A DNA stretch of 64,000 bases, taken from positions 22,073,802 through 22,137,801 of the forward strand of contig NC_080041.1 of assembly GCF_012489685.1 (NCBI RefSeq), in the 5' to 3' direction. The position numbers and the translations under genes are program-made. The notes under the pieces were generated by a model. It was not told the origin of the DNA, did not search any database, and saw only the letters and a list, made by a program, of their open reading frames with translations. How positions within the stretch are numbered: position 1 is the first letter of the stretch; every line of letters starts with the position of its first letter. This DNA comes from Lotus japonicus. Taxonomy: Eukaryota > Streptophyta > Magnoliopsida > Fabales > Fabaceae. Positions 22,173 through 31,924 of the stretch are shown piece after piece.

Positions 22173-22537
22173 TGTTGGGTCCAGGTGGGCCAGCATCCTG
22201 CCTGCAGGTAGCATTCGAAACGGGGCGCTGTCTGCTACGCTATAAGAAATAACGTTGCGCCCTCACTAACACCAATTGGTTTTGGCGTAGTGGTAAGCGC
22301 GTGATCCTACAAGTGGTATCAGAGCCAGGTCCCGTGTTCGAATCCCACGGAAGGCATGCTGTGCAGCTAGTTTGGCTGGCAGGTGCTTGGGGGGGGATTG
22401 TTGGGTCCAGGTGGGCCAGCATCCTGCCTGCAGGTAGCATTCGAAACGGGGCGCTGTCTGCTACGCTATAAGAAATAACGTTGCGCCCTCACTAACACCA
22501 ATTGGTTTTGGCGTAGTGGTAAGCGCGTGATCCTACA
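22173..22537 (+). mobile_element. Complete TRIM element (365 bp) with identical 139-bp LTRs
   Basis: The LTRs 22173-22311 and 22399-22537 begin TGTTGGGTCCAGG and end GTGATCCTACA and appear identical. The tRNA-iMet primer site TGGTATCAGAGC is at 22314-22325. A G-run polypurine tract is at 22389-22398. TACCA flanks both ends (22168-22172 and 22538-22542). It has no coding capacity and must use proteins of another element. Identical LTRs point to a very recent insertion. Confidence 0.93.
22283..22345 (+). promoter_or_regulatory. Pol III-like A and B boxes across the TRIM LTR/PBS junction
   Basis: TGGCGTAGTGG (22283-22293) in the 5' LTR fits an A box. GTTCGAATCC (22336-22345) in the internal region fits a B box. 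The primer site lies between them. The second LTR has the A box but not the B box. Confidence 0.5.
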
Positions 22538-22542
22538 TACCA

Positions 22543-22882
22543 GCTAGAATCACGACCTTAAAACGTGTTTTTCTCCCTCGTCTGACCTTCGATTGCAATG
22601 ATTCCACCACCTTTGTTCCGGTGGAAGAAATATGCGTCACCCTACGTGCTTCGTTCATCTCCATCGAGGAACTCCACTGCGCCTGCCGCCACACCTTCAT
22701 CTTCGCCGACGAGCCCAATTTGGAAAATTTCCAAATTTTTTCCCCAATTTGTTTTCCAAGTTCTATTTCCTTCATATTTTGTTTCTTTTAAGGATTTTTG
22801 AACATTTTTTCCCTCGCATGCTTTGGTGGTGATTAGAGGTGGTGGGAATGATGCATTTTCAAAAATGACCCATTTTTAGAAG
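22543..22882. other. Flank between the TRIM and a Ty3 LTR fragment, no gene seen
   Basis: Holds overlapping short plus-strand ORFs (22598-22801, 22632-22832) without recognisable domains. Its last 65 bases repeat 20885-20950. Confidence 0.5.
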
Positions 22883-23308
22883 TGTAACGCCCCGATTTCT
22901 CGAGTGTCACACAGTAACCAAAACGTCGTAAATTTTTGTCGTTTAATTAATTAATCTTCAATTAGTGACAAAATTTCAATTTTACAAAATTCTTTAAACT
23001 TAACCATTTCGAACTTGCGGAAATAATCATCAACGTAAACCTCAAACTTTATTAATCATTGAAAAGAGTATGAAATAAATATCCGAAAGAAAACTTCAAA
23101 GTAAATTACATCAAGTTAAAATATCTCAACTAAAATAAAGTAATGGTTCAATGCTTCCAAAACTCGGTACTCTCAACCCAAAAGGAAAAATGGATGTCTC
23201 TCAACCCAACCATATCCTTTGGCCCCTTCCTCTTTATCTTCTTGCTCTTCATCAGGAGTATAGTCGTCATCCGGTAGTGGCTCGTCACGTAGTATTGCAT
23301 TCAAGTTT
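22883..23308 (-). repeat. Truncated Ty3-type LTR (minus strand)
   Basis: It starts TGTAACGCCCCGATTTC, the complement of the GGGGCGTTACA end of related Ty3 LTRs here. It runs into the copia fragment at about 23308 with no partner end. Confidence 0.55.
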
Positions 23309-23505
23309 TCTTCTAATCCTTCCCCTGTTTCATAATTTGCAAGCCGGCTTGGTACTCTTCTTTCTCGCACAACCCTCCCTTCAACCAGTTCTTCGGGTGT
23401 ATTAGAGATTGGCTCATTAGGAAGTGACTCAGGAAGACTGTTACTTGAGTTGCTGGAATTGCTACTTGAGTTGTTCAGATCTGTCCTGCCATTTTCCTCT
23501 TCATT

Positions 23506-24159
23506 CTAGTCTTCTTCTCCATCATTATTGTCTTCATCTTCCCATTCTAGTGTATCCAGCTTAATTTCTTCCTCTGTTCTGTCCCAGTCCCAACTTTCTT
23601 CTTCTTCAAATACAACATCTTTACTGACAATGATCTTCTTTGATACTGGATCATACAACCTCCACGCCTTGGACTCATCACTAACTCCTAAAAAAACACA
23701 TTTTTTGCTCTTATCATCCAGCTTGCTCCTCCTTTGATCTGGTACATGAACATGTGCTACACATCCGAAAATTTGAAAATAATGAACCACTGGTTTCTCA
23801 CCCCTCCAAGCCTCTTCTGGAGTCTTGTTTTCAACTACTACTGTCGGACACCGATTCTGAATATGCACACACCATCTCACAGCCTCGGACCAGAAGACTT
23901 TAGGAACCTGCGTCTCATTTAACATAGATCGAACAACATTCATAATTGTCCTATTCTTCCTCTCGGCGACTCTGTTCTGCTGAGGGGTATAAGTTGTTGT
24001 TAATTGTCTATTGATACCCTGTGATCGACAAAACTCTTCAAACTCGTTTGAAGTGAACTCACCACCCCTATCTGTACACAAGCAAGTTATGTGTGCGCAT
24101 ATCTCCTTTTCAACACCAGCCTTATACTCTTTGAATTTAACAAAAGCTTCTGACTTCAC
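23506..24159 (-). pseudogene. Copia integrase core fragment
   Basis: Contains TDRGGEFTSNEF with the second catalytic Asp and AERKNRT with the catalytic Glu, followed by the copia integrase C-terminal motif around IFGCVAHVHVPDQ and an acidic linker. The region with the first Asp lies upstream in a separate frame, so the ORF is broken. Confidence 0.85.
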
Positions 24160-24273
24160 ATGTAAGAAATAAACCTAAGTCTTCCGAGTATGATCATCTA
24201 TAAAACTTAAGATGTACCTCTTGTTACTGCTCGAAGATGGCTTGATAGGACCACATATATCTGAATGCACTAA

Positions 24274-24573
24274 CTACAACTGTTTTAACGCCCTCCGCAA
24301 GCTCCTCTTTGGCACAGGCTCTCTATGTTTCTTTCCGGTTAAACATGTAGTGCATATCTTCTCTGGAGACTCCAAAGAGAGTAAACCAACCACCATCTTC
24401 TTGTGCGAAAGTGTTCTAAGCCCCTTGTGATTCAGATGCCCAAAACGACAATGCCACATGTGTGCTTCTTTCTGCGAGACAGCTTCAGCTTGAAGACACA
24501 TAGACCTCTTTGGTGCCATGGAAGCTAACAGAAAGAACATTCTATTCCCACTCATATCAGTCTGCATAATCAC
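24274..24573 (-). pseudogene. Copia GAG-pre-integrase zinc site fragment
   Basis: WHCRFGHLNHKGL and CTTCLTGKKHR give the His/Cys ligands of the integrase N-terminal zinc site. Frames are broken on both sides. Confidence 0.8.
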
Positions 24574-24684
24574 CCCTCTCCTAGGATGAAATACTTTGCA
24601 AGTTCCATCCTGAATCAGAATGGCTAACCCCTTCTTTTGAAGTTGTCCTATGCTTAATAAATTGTTCTTAAGCTCAGGAATGTA

Positions 24685-24990
24685 TTATACATCAGATATT
24701 ACTTGGGTTATGCCATTCGATTGCATACGTATACTTCCTTTTGCTACCACTGCCATTCTCGTATCATTCCCAAGCTTTACCGTCCGACTGAAATCTTCTT
24801 CCAGATCCAAGAACCATTCTTTGTTTCCTATCATGTGATTGATGCATCCTGAGTCAAGATACCATACCTCTTCTTTCTTTGTTTGATGGAGTTCTGCATA
24901 GGCCATCAGTAGAAGCTCCTCTTCTTCCTCCAACTCAGCATAATTTACTTTCTTTTCCCAATCAGAACACTCATATTGAAAGTGTCCCAA
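24685..24990 (-). pseudogene. Copia zinc-knuckle end and aspartic protease fragment
   Basis: Starts within the CCHC knuckle (GHFQYEC) and contains the protease site WYLDSGCINHMIG. It is in the same frame as the gag upstream, but a TAA immediately before the knuckle separates them. Confidence 0.82.
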
Positions 24991-25008
24991 CCTATGGCAT
25001 TTGTAACA

Positions 25009-25755
25009 TTAAATAACCTCTATATTTAGAAGTTGTCTCCCTCTACCTCTGCCACATCCTCCTCTAGGTGCACCTCGACCTCTTCCTCTGCTGGACCTAT
25101 CTTCTTGAGCCACTTTCAAGACATGTTCCTCCTCTTGGTGTCCTTGCATCCTTTGTTCATGAACAAGCAGACTTCCATGCAATTCATCAATGCTCAAGAT
25201 ACTTAAATCATTTGATTCCTCTATCGAACAAACAACATAATTAAACTTGGAAGTCAATGATCTAAGTATCTTACTGACCACTGTACTCTGCTCCATTGTC
25301 TCACCATTTGATTTCATCTTGTTTACCACAGTCAAGGTTCTCCCCAAGAAGTTGTCTACCTTTTCTCCTTCTTTCATGGCAAGCAACTCAAACTCCCTTC
25401 TCAATGCTTGAAGTTGTGCCCTTTTCACCTTTTTGGACCCATGATACTTCTGTTTCATTGAGTTCCAGATTGCCTTCGACGTCTCCTTGTCAAGAATTGT
25501 TTCCAAGATTTCTCTACCAATTGCCTGGAACAAATAGTTCTTAACCTTGAGATCTTTGAGCTTGGCCTCCTCCACGGCCTTCTTTTTCTCCTCACTCGCT
25601 GGTGTTGTCCTAGTTTCCAATACCGGAATCCCTTCATTCACCAGACTCCACATCTCCTTGCTCCGCAGAAAGTTCTCCATCGTCATCGACCAATAATCAT
25701 AATGGCCATCGAACTTCGGAATGGCTGATTGCACAAACTTCTCTAAGTCAGACAT
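25009..25755 (-). pseudogene. Copia gag (UBN2 type), prematurely stopped
   Basis: Starts MSDLEKFVQSAIPKFDG and has the DUF4219/UBN2 gag pattern, then an RGRGRG basic tail. The frame ends in TAA just before the zinc knuckle, which would otherwise continue in the same frame. Confidence 0.85.
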
Positions 25756-26062
25756 TCTGATCTCTCTGTCTTTAACTCACACTCACTAAATCAGGCCCCT
25801 TTCGGAGCTCTGATACCAATTGTTAAAAACAGAAACGTGTAACCAAGAAAACTGGAAGGAATGTGTTATTCATAATTCAGCAAACTAGGCTATTTATGGC
25901 CTTTACAAAACAAAAGATAAGTAACAAACCACACTTATAATAATCCTATAGTGTGATGACTAAAAAAACATAAAAAACTAATTCTATCTTCTGAAGATAG
26001 AACCTATCAACAAGCTTATCAAATAAAGACTAAATAGAAAATATAACAAACTATATCTAACA

Positions 26063-26324
26063 ATTAGAACTGGTACAACAATGGTGAAGAGGATGAATCT
26101 GTGAAAAAAGAGAGGGAGAAGAGGAAGAAGAATGGAGATAAACCCAGAAATTAATTCTTTTTTATTTTTCAGAAGAGAAACGAATTTATTTTAAAAAATA
26201 AGAAATAACCGGGAAACCCACTACAAGGGGTCAAATCCCACTTGTGCCATTTACACAAGCTTTTTCTTGTGTACCTTAAAGGGGACCGTAAGTTCCATGA
26301 ACTTTTTTCTATTGCAAATACATG
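26063..26324 (-). mobile_element. Flank with a probable LINE 3' remnant
   Basis: The part at about 26150-26265, an A/T-rich end followed by a segment resembling the last 80 bases of the LINE at 19600, looks like a short LINE 3' fragment on the minus strand. The remainder shows nothing. Confidence 0.35.
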
Positions 26325-26697
26325 CAGTGTTATCAGACTCGGACCGGTGATCGACTCGGTCGAGGCACTGGGTCAATGAGTCAATGGTTCAACCACTGGG
26401 TCATTGGTTCGATTGTTTGACTCAGTTTATATTAAAAAAATTATAATAATTTAAAATATAACCTTAGTATATCATATATATAAAATAATATGCATTCTAC
26501 CTAACAAGAAGCAAGGTGGTGTAGTGGAAACTTGGATTAGTTTTCCTCCTCTAGGTTCTCTGTTCAAGTCCTAGCCATAGTAATTTTAAAAAATAACTCT
26601 CAATTGAATATCATTTGACCAAATAATTAACATTAAATGTAAATTAATTACAGTTTGACCATTAAAAACAGTTTTAACAAAAAAAAGGCAAAATCAG

Positions 26698-26733
<36 letters not shown>

Positions 26734-26903
26734 GATCGGTTCATCAAAAAACCGGCCGAGTCGCCGGTTTATCCCCTGAACCGGCCGGTCCAAACCGGTT
26801 TATACCGGTTTGATTGCTTGACCGATCTGATTGATGGCTCGGACCGGTAAGGGGTCCGGTTCCCGGTCGAACCGGCCGGTCCGGTCCGAGTTTTATAACT
26901 ATG
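26325..26903. mobile_element. hAT-type MITE (579 bp)
   Basis: AATACATG flanks both ends (26317-26324 and 26904-26911), an exact 8-bp target duplication. Ends are CAGTGTTATCAGACTCGG and the complement of CATAGTTATAAAACTCGG. Subterminal regions are rich in ACCGG/CCGGT words. The interior has a poly-A run (26698-26731) and a tRNA-like segment. No transposase. Confidence 0.88.
26512..26580 (+). other. tRNA-like segment inside the hAT MITE
   Basis: TGGTGTAGTGG (A-box-like) and GTTCAAGTCC (B-box-like) lie in the same order and roughly the same spacing as in a tRNA gene. No complete cloverleaf was made out. Confidence 0.45.
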
Positions 26904-26911
26904 AATACATG

Positions 26912-27410
26912 TGACTTTCATTGTCATCTTTTTTAAGGTTTTGCTATTTATTATTACTTGATATGAAAATTAACTAGAGCTCATGTTATATGCAACTTCC
27001 ATGTCTTAGCAGCTGAATGTGCATGATGACTTTGGCTTGCTAATATATGTGATAGTAGAGTGATTTAAGAAACCTTCGACTATTTCAGTCACTCTTATTG
27101 AAATAGATGAAGTAGAACTGGCAGGAAACCAGGATCTCAGGGATAATTGTAGAGAACTAAGGTAGCAATAAGCTTTTCAATGTAGAAAATAAATCTTTGT
27201 TTCTCAATTTTTAACATCAAATTGTAGGATCAAGTTAATGTGAGCATTGAATAAACAATTCATGTGGTACTGAAAGCTAAAAGCTATATGGGGCTTGTAG
27301 CTGATCATTTTAAGTCTTGTTACTGGAAGCTAAAAGCTAAAAGATACTAGTAGAGATTTATGTTGTCTTCCAATCTTGTGCATTTTAAGTTGTGCTACTC
27401 ATAATTTATT
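26912..27410. other. Unassigned sequence left of the Ty3 insertion
   Basis: This is continuous with 35683 onward once the Ty3 element is removed, so it is probably an upstream intron or flank of the NOT1 pseudogene. No coding resemblance was recognised. Confidence 0.4.
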
Positions 27411-28309
27411 GAAGCTGATAGAACCAGTAATTTCTGAACTGAAATATATATGTATTAAATGGAAATATATGAGCTAGAGCTCTTACAATGGATGAAAAAA
27501 ACACCAGAGTCAGTGACTCCTACCAGAGATATTCTCTCCTATGACAATACTACCAATATCCAGAATGATCCTCCTCACTCTCTCTCTCACTCTATATACC
27601 CGAATCCCTATCATTATCTTGCCAGCTCACCCCCTCCTCTAACTAACACTAATCCTCTCTCCCGGACCCCACCTTCCTTCTCCTAGAATAAACTTGCCAG
27701 ACCCTGGGCTTTTCTCTGCCCTTCTCCACAATTTTTTCCTTAAGGTTTATTGGCTCACTAGTATTGTCCAGTGTTCTATCATTGCCCCCCTGCAATAGCA
27801 GCCTTGTCCTCAAGGCAGAGATGAGGAATGTCACACCCCGATTTCGGTGGCGTCACTTTAGTAACCAAAAATAAACTTAATGCGGAAAAACGTGAATATT
27901 TTTTTTTCGATAATAACTAAGACAAGACTGAATTAAATAAAACCCAAAAGCGAAAACAACAGAACTAATATACAATATATATAACAGCCCCCGCTGTAAG
28001 TAGCAACCTCGTCACGAGTAACCTCCAGTGACGGAAAGAAGAAACATGTAACGCCCGTAGGCAATATGTACAAACCAAATACAAAGGTGAAGTGCCCGCA
28101 ACACCATCCCTCAAAACTGAGAATAAGCTGGCCCATCGGCCTGAACAGACCTCCTAAGTCCAACCAACTCTCTGTGATTCCCATAAAGAAACCACACAAA
28201 AAGCTATAGGCGGAACTACCCTGTCCCCAAAGAAACAAATGATGTTCAGAGCTAAGACTCTACTCCTACACTAATCCTATCTCGAGGAGCTCACACCAGT
28301 ACTAAAAAC

Positions 28310-28789
28310 CTACACGCTGGCATGATTGTCGTCTGAATCAGAATCCAGAACGACCAAGTCTACAAACACTATCCGACCTCCCCTCACAACCGCAAAGCGC
28401 TCCGGTGCTGGACTAACGGGCTTTGGGCCCGAACCATGATCATCAGTGATCGCAACGGTGGGTGTGCTGGACTCTGCTGAATGCACTCCCACAGGCTCCT
28501 CCTCGGAGGGGTCCTCATCATCCGAAGACGACGGTGGCGGCGGTGCTCCTCCTAATCCTAGTCCGCAGTGCACACCAGGTGGCAAGTTGAAGCTGATAGT
28601 GCTCCTCCTCAGCACTCCTTCCATCAAGCGTCCTTCCCTATCTACCCTATCCTCCATGATCCTCCCGGAATAGGTCGCGCGATGGCTAGCGGGGTCTACC
28701 ACCCACAAACCGGGGTCATCCTGGTCAATCATCTCGTATCTAATCCCGCCCGAAGGGTGGACCATTGTGAACCAGTCCGCAAGGGACAT
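28310..28789 (-). CDS. LTR-embedded ORF, 159 aa, acidic with SIM-like tail, function unknown
   Basis: A complete frame from an ATG (MSLADWFTMVHP) to TAG lies inside the solo LTR. It can extend 19 codons upstream with no stop. Visible parts are a compact N-terminal half (WVVDPASHRATYSGRIMED), a Pro run followed by an acidic serine stretch (PPPPSSSDDEDPSEEEP), and a C-terminal DLVVLDSDSDD. The last has the form of a SUMO-interacting motif followed by acidic serines. The corresponding region in the two 46898-58110 LTRs shares most residues but is frameshifted. Conservation of the reading frame between diverged LTRs suggests selection. No known family was recognised; it may be an alternative transcript product of the element or a captured host exon. 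Confidence 0.6.
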   Translation of the reverse strand: MSLADWFTMVHPSGGIRYEMIDQDDPGLWVVDPASHRATYSGRIMEDRVDREGRLMEGVLRRSTISFNLPPGVHCGLGLGGAPPPPSSSDDEDPSEEEPVGVHSAESSTPTVAITDDHGSGPKPVSPAPERFAVVRGGRIVFVDLVVLDSDSDDNHASV

Positions 28790-29039
28790 CTGACAAAAGG
28801 CGTTGTCCGCCAAAACACACACAGAAGACGCGAGAGTCAACTCCAAAGAACTATGTAGATAATAAACCCAATAGGTACAGATAGTAAATAGCCACTTAGG
28901 CTTATAGCTAGAGGTAACATCCTAGGGTTGCATGTTCCATAATGAACGTAAATGACCACAATAACAATTAGCATGTTCCAAATAGGATTAACAAATAACA
29001 ATCACACTCCGCAACTAAATTAGTATGCATGGTGCATGA

Positions 29040-29160
29040 TATGCAATGCAGGTTAACCCAGTCAACCAATATGCATTCCGGAGGGGCAGCCACGGTGGGA
29101 TTAGATACGAGATGGGACGGTGGGACCATTTCGGCCCAGTCAACCAATATGCATTCCTTC
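29040..29160. repeat. Short direct duplication in the solo LTR
   Basis: AGTCAACCAATATGCATTCC occurs twice about 80 bases apart, with a related flank. This duplication is not present in the 46898-58110 LTRs. Confidence 0.6.
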
Positions 29161-30353
29161 TTCTCATCAACGGATCAGCCCTAGCACCAGCCACGGTGGG
29201 ACCATTTCGGCCCGCGTGCCTCTTACTCCAACAACAACACGTAGTCAGATCAGCATAAAACCCGAAGGCCTGCCATTTCGGTCTGCTACTAAGAGTCACC
29301 TAGCAGCGCTCTTACGCGGAAATCCCGGTCTTATAACCATTTTGGAATCCGGCGTGGTCCGGCATCTCACCGTGTTTAAACCACTTAATGAGTGCATGCA
29401 ATGCAGTGATTAGCCAAACAACGTCTCCGAATCTCACTCGACACGTCGCCACGTGTTCTAGCTAAATTAATGTCTCTAAAAGCTTACCCTAAGGTAAAGT
29501 CGATTCTGCGACAAAAGACACTTCTCCACAACAACACATAACTCATGATGATCTCCAAATCATCCGACTCATCTCAATCCGATGGTCAAAACTGCTCAAC
29601 GAGCAAAGAGTATCACATACTCGGAAACTATCAATTTCCCGGACTTATCCCCAGGATAGCCCAACAACACATAGCTGCTCCAACAGCACAAGAGTATTAA
29701 CATACTCAACACTTCTCAACTTCCTCAACACTTGGATCCGACGACACTTCTCGTTTTCCAAAACTAAGATTTGCATCCGAAGCTTCCTTTCGAGTTTATT
29801 ATCATTAATTGAAGATTTAGAGGTTGTTTAATGTCTTATGAGTTTTCTTTTCAAAATAATATCCTTTTAGTCTTATCGCAAAATCTTATAAGTTCTCGGG
29901 ATCTCCTAATCCCCAAATGACACCAGAGAATGTCTCGATCCATACAACACCACGACAAGGCCCGAATCTCATTCATCCTATCAAACTTTCTCAAAACTCT
30001 CAAAATAAAATCGGCATGACCTGCCCGCTATTCTCACTATTCAGAATCTCAGATTTCATTGCAAAAGCATATTTAACTCAGCACAATCAACCAACATGTC
30101 ATATATCAACATATTATGCAATAACCACGTAGCACTTAGCATATAAGGCATGCATCACACATCCTAAATTACCCACTTAGCACTTAGCATGAAATTCAAT
30201 CTCAAAAGCATTCAGTAGATGAATCATCTACATTGTCAGCCGAAGCCTCAGAAAACATTTTTTCAATCAAACACAAACAAGTGCATAAACAGTAAACAAT
30301 GTCGAAAGCATCGACCCTAAGCATTAACTAGAGATTCAGTGAGAAGCCCTCAC

Positions 30354-30431
30354 CTGAAGATTCTCCAGGATGATCTTCTAGCTCTTCCTCACAAGCAAAG
30401 CCTTGCTCCTCTGGGAATTCCTCAAAATCAC
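30354..30431 (-). other. Candidate 78-nt internal exon within the solo LTR
   Basis: Flanked by CTAAAG and GTGAGG splice signals. One phase gives an acidic peptide starting DFEEFPEEQG. The same block, also exactly 78 nt, occurs at 48398-48475. No ATG was found in frame, so it may be a leader exon. Confidence 0.45.
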
Positions 30432-31924
30432 CTTTAGAGCAAAACCACATAAATACTATCAGAATCTATCGGAAACTAAGCTATCAATACTCACTAAGGT
30501 TACACGAAGCAGTACATACTCCGAGGTACGATAATCTAGCGCGAAAGGACAAGTTTTCGGAAAAGGAAATTTTCCTCCTCCCCCCTTAAGGGCTCGGCCA
30601 CTTTTGGTAATTGTGGGGTTCGATTTTTCTTCGATCAAACTTGGTTCCTATTTTGGTCAAAATTATTGGATCAAAAACTGTCGCAGGGGTATTTTGGTCA
30701 TGATTTTTAACTTAGAATTTCAAAACTGAAATCCCAAAAAGCAAATTTGGCAGGGACGTCACCAACGACGTTTATGACAACTAATCCTACTAGCACTAAG
30801 CTAAGGCGATAGTTTTCAGCCCAAAGGTTGAAGCTTTACTCCAAAAATGGGTATTTGAGGCATAAATTGATTCCGACGGAATTTCGGCGACATAACGGAA
30901 AAACTAATCTGACAGAAGTGCTCTTGGGCACGTAAGGAAGATGTTTAGAATCAAAAATGAAATATTCAGGATAGTTTTGCAAAAACCTCAAAACTATCAG
31001 CTCAGAAAAGTCTATAGAAAAGCTATGGAAAAAAACGATCAGAGGTAAGGATTAGCGACTATACCTCGAAACCTTGAAGTAGCAACTGATTAATCGACGA
31101 TCAAGCAAGGATTGAACAAAAACTCTTCTTCCTCTTCCTCTTGGTGAACTCGCGGGTTTGGAGAGAAAATGGGTAAGATATTTGCCATTTTTTCTCCTTT
31201 CTTGCTATATAAAGAGGTTGGCAAAACGCGGCAAAATGGAAGTTTCGCGAATCTGATTTTTCTGGCGTCATTCTCCATGAATTCTAAGATATGTTTTGGC
31301 GAAAGAATTCCAAAACTAAAATGAGGTCTCCTTGTATTTTTGGTAACTAATGCAAAGTCGGTGTAAAACTATTTTACCCGATAAGTCGCTTTTTGCATCG
31401 AATGTCGGAATGGAAAACTTCCTTCTGAAGAAAGATTGAAATCATCAAGAGAAATGGGTGTACGCGTGTAGAATCTTCATTTGATGCTCTGAATAGAAAA
31501 AGTCTTCATTGTCGGGTGATTCTAGGGTTTTGAAATACCAGGGTTTCGGTTTCGGCAAACTTCCGATGATTGGAATCGGACGTTCGTAGATCCTAGAGTT
31601 TCGCCTTGAAACGATTGTGATATATGGAAAAAGAGAAGTTCTAACATTTCTCTGAAGATTTTCGGACTAAAATCCTACAGTGTTCCAAGGGTGGAACATA
31701 GTTTGATTTCCTAAGGTTCTTGTCCTAGGTTTTAAAACGAATATTAGTCGTGCTATAACTTAAATCGACTTCGATACAATCCTTTGACTTTTCCTGAACT
31801 TTCTCCTTCATAAATTTATTTCATTTGGTAAACTCTAGTTCAGGTTTCCCTTCACGATACATCAACCCTAATCGTGAATAGGATTCTATTTACTTGGCAT
31901 AAGTTTAAAAACTTGGGCCTTACA

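Larger units (their letters stand above)
23309..26062 (-). mobile_element. Truncated Ty1/copia retrotransposon (5' LTR to integrase)
   Basis: Minus strand: LTR 26062-25821 (242 bp, TG...CA), tRNA-iMet primer site at 25818-25807, gag, protease, GAG-pre-integrase and integrase. It breaks off at about 23309 in the linker before RT. RT, RNase H and the 3' LTR are absent. Confidence 0.85.
27829..31924 (-). mobile_element. Solo LTR (4.1 kb) of a Tekay/Del-type chromovirus
   Basis: On the minus strand it begins TGTAAGGCCCAAG and ends GATTTCGGGGTGTGACA-like (complement of TGTCACACCCCG). It is collinear with the LTRs of the full element at 46898-58110 but belongs to a diverged subfamily. Flanks AGGAA and GCCAC do not match, so there is no target duplication. 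Confidence 0.85.
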
